Shown piece after piece: positions 62,731 to 64,000 of a stretch of DNA of 64,000 nucleotides (positions are counted from its first letter, which is position 1; each line of letters begins with the position of its first letter). The translations under genes were made by a program, and so were the position numbers. A model generated the notes under the pieces. That model did no database searches. It was not told the origin of the DNA and saw nothing but the letters and a program-made list of their open reading frames with translations. Source of the stretch: Gammaproteobacteria bacterium LSUCC0096. Its GTDB lineage: Bacteria; Pseudomonadota; Gammaproteobacteria; Pseudomonadales; Litorivicinaceae. The stretch is taken from positions 1,108,245 through 1,172,244 of the forward strand of contig VIEA01000001.1 of NCBI GenBank assembly GCA_008087055.1, in the 5' to 3' direction.

Positions 62731-63370
62731 GTAAAAAAGGGAATTTTTCGCTTTTTATATCAATAACTCGAAAGAAAACAGGGAGCTAAAGCGAGGTCCT
62801 GGTTGATGCTGTTAACTTATTGAATTTAAAATGGTTTTATTGCGATTTATGAACTTCACTACAGTTTGATGAAAAAACGTTATCTAACGCGAAGCAACAC
62901 TGCTTTCTTCGCGCGAAACAATGTTTTGTAACACTTCCGTCACAAAGTCGAAAAATGGGAAAATAACACTAATAGAATCAATTACTTATCACTGTAAGTC
63001 AGGACCTCGCCGGGAAGTCCGATTTTCATACAAGTAATTGATATATAAAGCAAAAAATCCGATTTAGACAACACTGCTTTTTTCGCGCGAAACAATGTTT
63101 TGTAATGGTTTCGTCATAAAGCGCAAGAAAAAAACCAACTAACATTCTTATAACTAATGGGTTACACCGTAATCTAAGACCTCTTAAAAAGATCCGTTTG
63201 TCATACAAATGATTGATGTATAGACTACTTGTTCATCTTTGATCTCGCTGCCCGTGTAATGTCAGCTCGCACCGCTGATTTACTGGACCGCTGGGAGAAG
63301 TGATCCTCATTTCCGACGCATAGTATCGAAGGTGTACCAAACAAAAAATCAAGCAACCAAGAGAGAGCCA
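62731..63370. repeat. Gene-free 640-bp region with 174-bp tandem repeat
   Basis: No convincing gene is present. Two direct copies of about 174 bases begin at 62895 and 63069. Each carries the palindrome TTCGCGCGAA (62908-62917 and 63082-63091), the block ACAATGTTTTGTAA and, near its end, TCATACAA. The copies are diverged outside these blocks. GCGAGGTCCTG at 62791-62801 is repeated inverted at 63000-63010. It sits upstream of the mannose-1-phosphate guanylyltransferase gene and may be its control region. Confidence 0.8.
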
Positions 63371-64000
63371 ATGACAACCCTTGTTCCCGTTCTACTTGCA
63401 GGCGGCTCTGGTACACGTTTATGGCCAACTTCACGAAAAAGCTATCCCAAGCAGTTTGTCGACTTGATCGGATCGGGCGAATCATTACTACAATCAGCAC
63501 TCAAACGTTCACAATTCATACCAGAAGCCGCGCCTTGGATAATTGTCACGGGCCAAGACTATCGATTTTTAGTAGCTCAACAGGCGAATGAAACTGAAAT
63601 ACGAGTCGACTCGATTCTTCTCGAGCCTGTCGCTCGAAATACAGGTCCCGCGATCGCTTTAGCAGCTTTTGAAGCGCTCGAAATTCACGAATCCCCAAAA
63701 CTTATGGTTCAAACAGCTGATCATTGCATCCGGGATATGATGGCATTTAGCAGTGTCGTCAATGAAGCTTTTGAATCTGAGGCTCCATTTGTCTTATTTG
63801 GAATAAAGCCAACGCGTCCAGAAACAGGTTATGGCTACATAGAATGCGGAACCGCTGAGGGCTCAGCATTTGTGGTTAAGTCCTTTAAAGAGAAACCTGA
63901 TCGCGCTACCGCTGTACGCTACCTCCAAGCGGACAATTATCTTTGGAACAGCGGAATGTTTATGGTCAATGCCAAACACTATCTCGAAACATTAAAGCTA
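63371..64000 (+). CDS. manC: Mannose-1-phosphate guanylyltransferase, 3' end missing
   Basis: The first 210 residues are visible and the frame is open at the window end. The nucleotidyltransferase signature LLAGGSGTRLWPTSRKSYPKQF and EPVARNTGPAIALAA are diagnostic of ManC/AlgA-type enzymes, which make GDP-mannose. A phosphomannose-isomerase domain may follow outside the window. AGAGAG lies before the ATG. With galU and ugd nearby it points to surface polysaccharide synthesis. Confidence 0.9.
   Translation, partial: MTTLVPVLLAGGSGTRLWPTSRKSYPKQFVDLIGSGESLLQSALKRSQFIPEAAPWIIVTGQDYRFLVAQQANETEIRVDSILLEPVARNTGPAIALAAFEALEIHESPKLMVQTADHCIRDMMAFSSVVNEAFESEAPFVLFGIKPTRPETGYGYIECGTAEGSAFVVKSFKEKPDRATAVRYLQADNYLWNSGMFMVNAKHYLETLKL

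Noticed and set aside
62731-63370. JUMPstart/ops antitermination element before manC
   Set aside because: No GGCGGTAGCGT-like core was found in the leader.

Overview
The window looks like a gammaproteobacterial chromosome, probably a marine Oceanospirillales-like species, although the genus cannot be fixed from sequence alone. The right part carries ettA, tas, mmsA, a long-form queF, ugd, galU, a Liv-type ABC operon and ordinary tRNA genes. The left 25 kb is accessory DNA: a genomic island that ends at a truncated 3' half of a tRNA-Gly(TCC) gene near 25.42-25.47 kb. That fragment is the kind of scar left by tRNA-directed integration. The intact tRNA and the integrase would lie to the left of the window.

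Island, 1-10.9 kb: an edge-truncated AlbA_2 (Schlafen-type) DNA-binding protein, several unknown membrane or secreted proteins, an OGFr-domain protein, and an ECF-type sigma factor coupled to a putative anti-sigma gene. A cluster of NAD/ADP-ribose flavour follows: an ARPP-1 family protein, a PPP-type metallophosphoesterase, an alpha/beta hydrolase and a DraG-like ADP-ribosylglycohydrolase. Then come a possible GIY-YIG-like protein and a peptidase M15-like protein.

Island, 10.8-22.6 kb: the main find is a complete single-strand DNA phosphorothioation defence locus. The cysteine desulfurase (SspA-like, + strand) diverges from a tightly coupled minus-strand operon. In order the operon encodes DUF4007 (SspB-like), a large P-loop ATPase (SspC-like), a PAPS-reductase-like protein (SspD-like), an SF2 helicase, a GHKL/Hsp90-type ATPase and a PLD nuclease (together an SspFGH-like restriction arm), and last a DUF262-HNH nuclease resembling SspE/GmrSD. 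SspABCD would put sulfur into the DNA backbone, and the downstream genes would attack unmodified or invading DNA. A PDZ-containing trypsin-like protease, a small Cys/His protein and repeat-rich non-coding DNA close the island.

Core, 25.5-46.4 kb: small lipoproteins and periplasmic proteins, a large PhoX-like secreted phosphatase candidate, a CopA-type copper ATPase, a rhomboid protease, and a five-gene + strand run (ettA, EamA transporter, PatB-like lyase, tas, CitE-like lyase). Next are a transglutaminase with an ATP-grasp/alpha-E protein and a LysR regulator divergent from mmsA with a perfect palindrome between them. A ParD/ParE toxin-antitoxin pair sits beside a decayed marC remnant and tRNA-Ser.

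Core, 46.6-64 kb: nitroreductase, queF coupled to a YadGH-type exporter, a five-gene branched-chain-amino-acid-type ABC operon ending in an esterase, tRNA-Gly and tRNA-Glu, and galU-ugd-HDAC-like. A hot spot of HigBA-family toxin-antitoxin genes follows, then a 174-bp tandem repeat and the start of a mannose-1-phosphate guanylyltransferase gene, which runs off the window.
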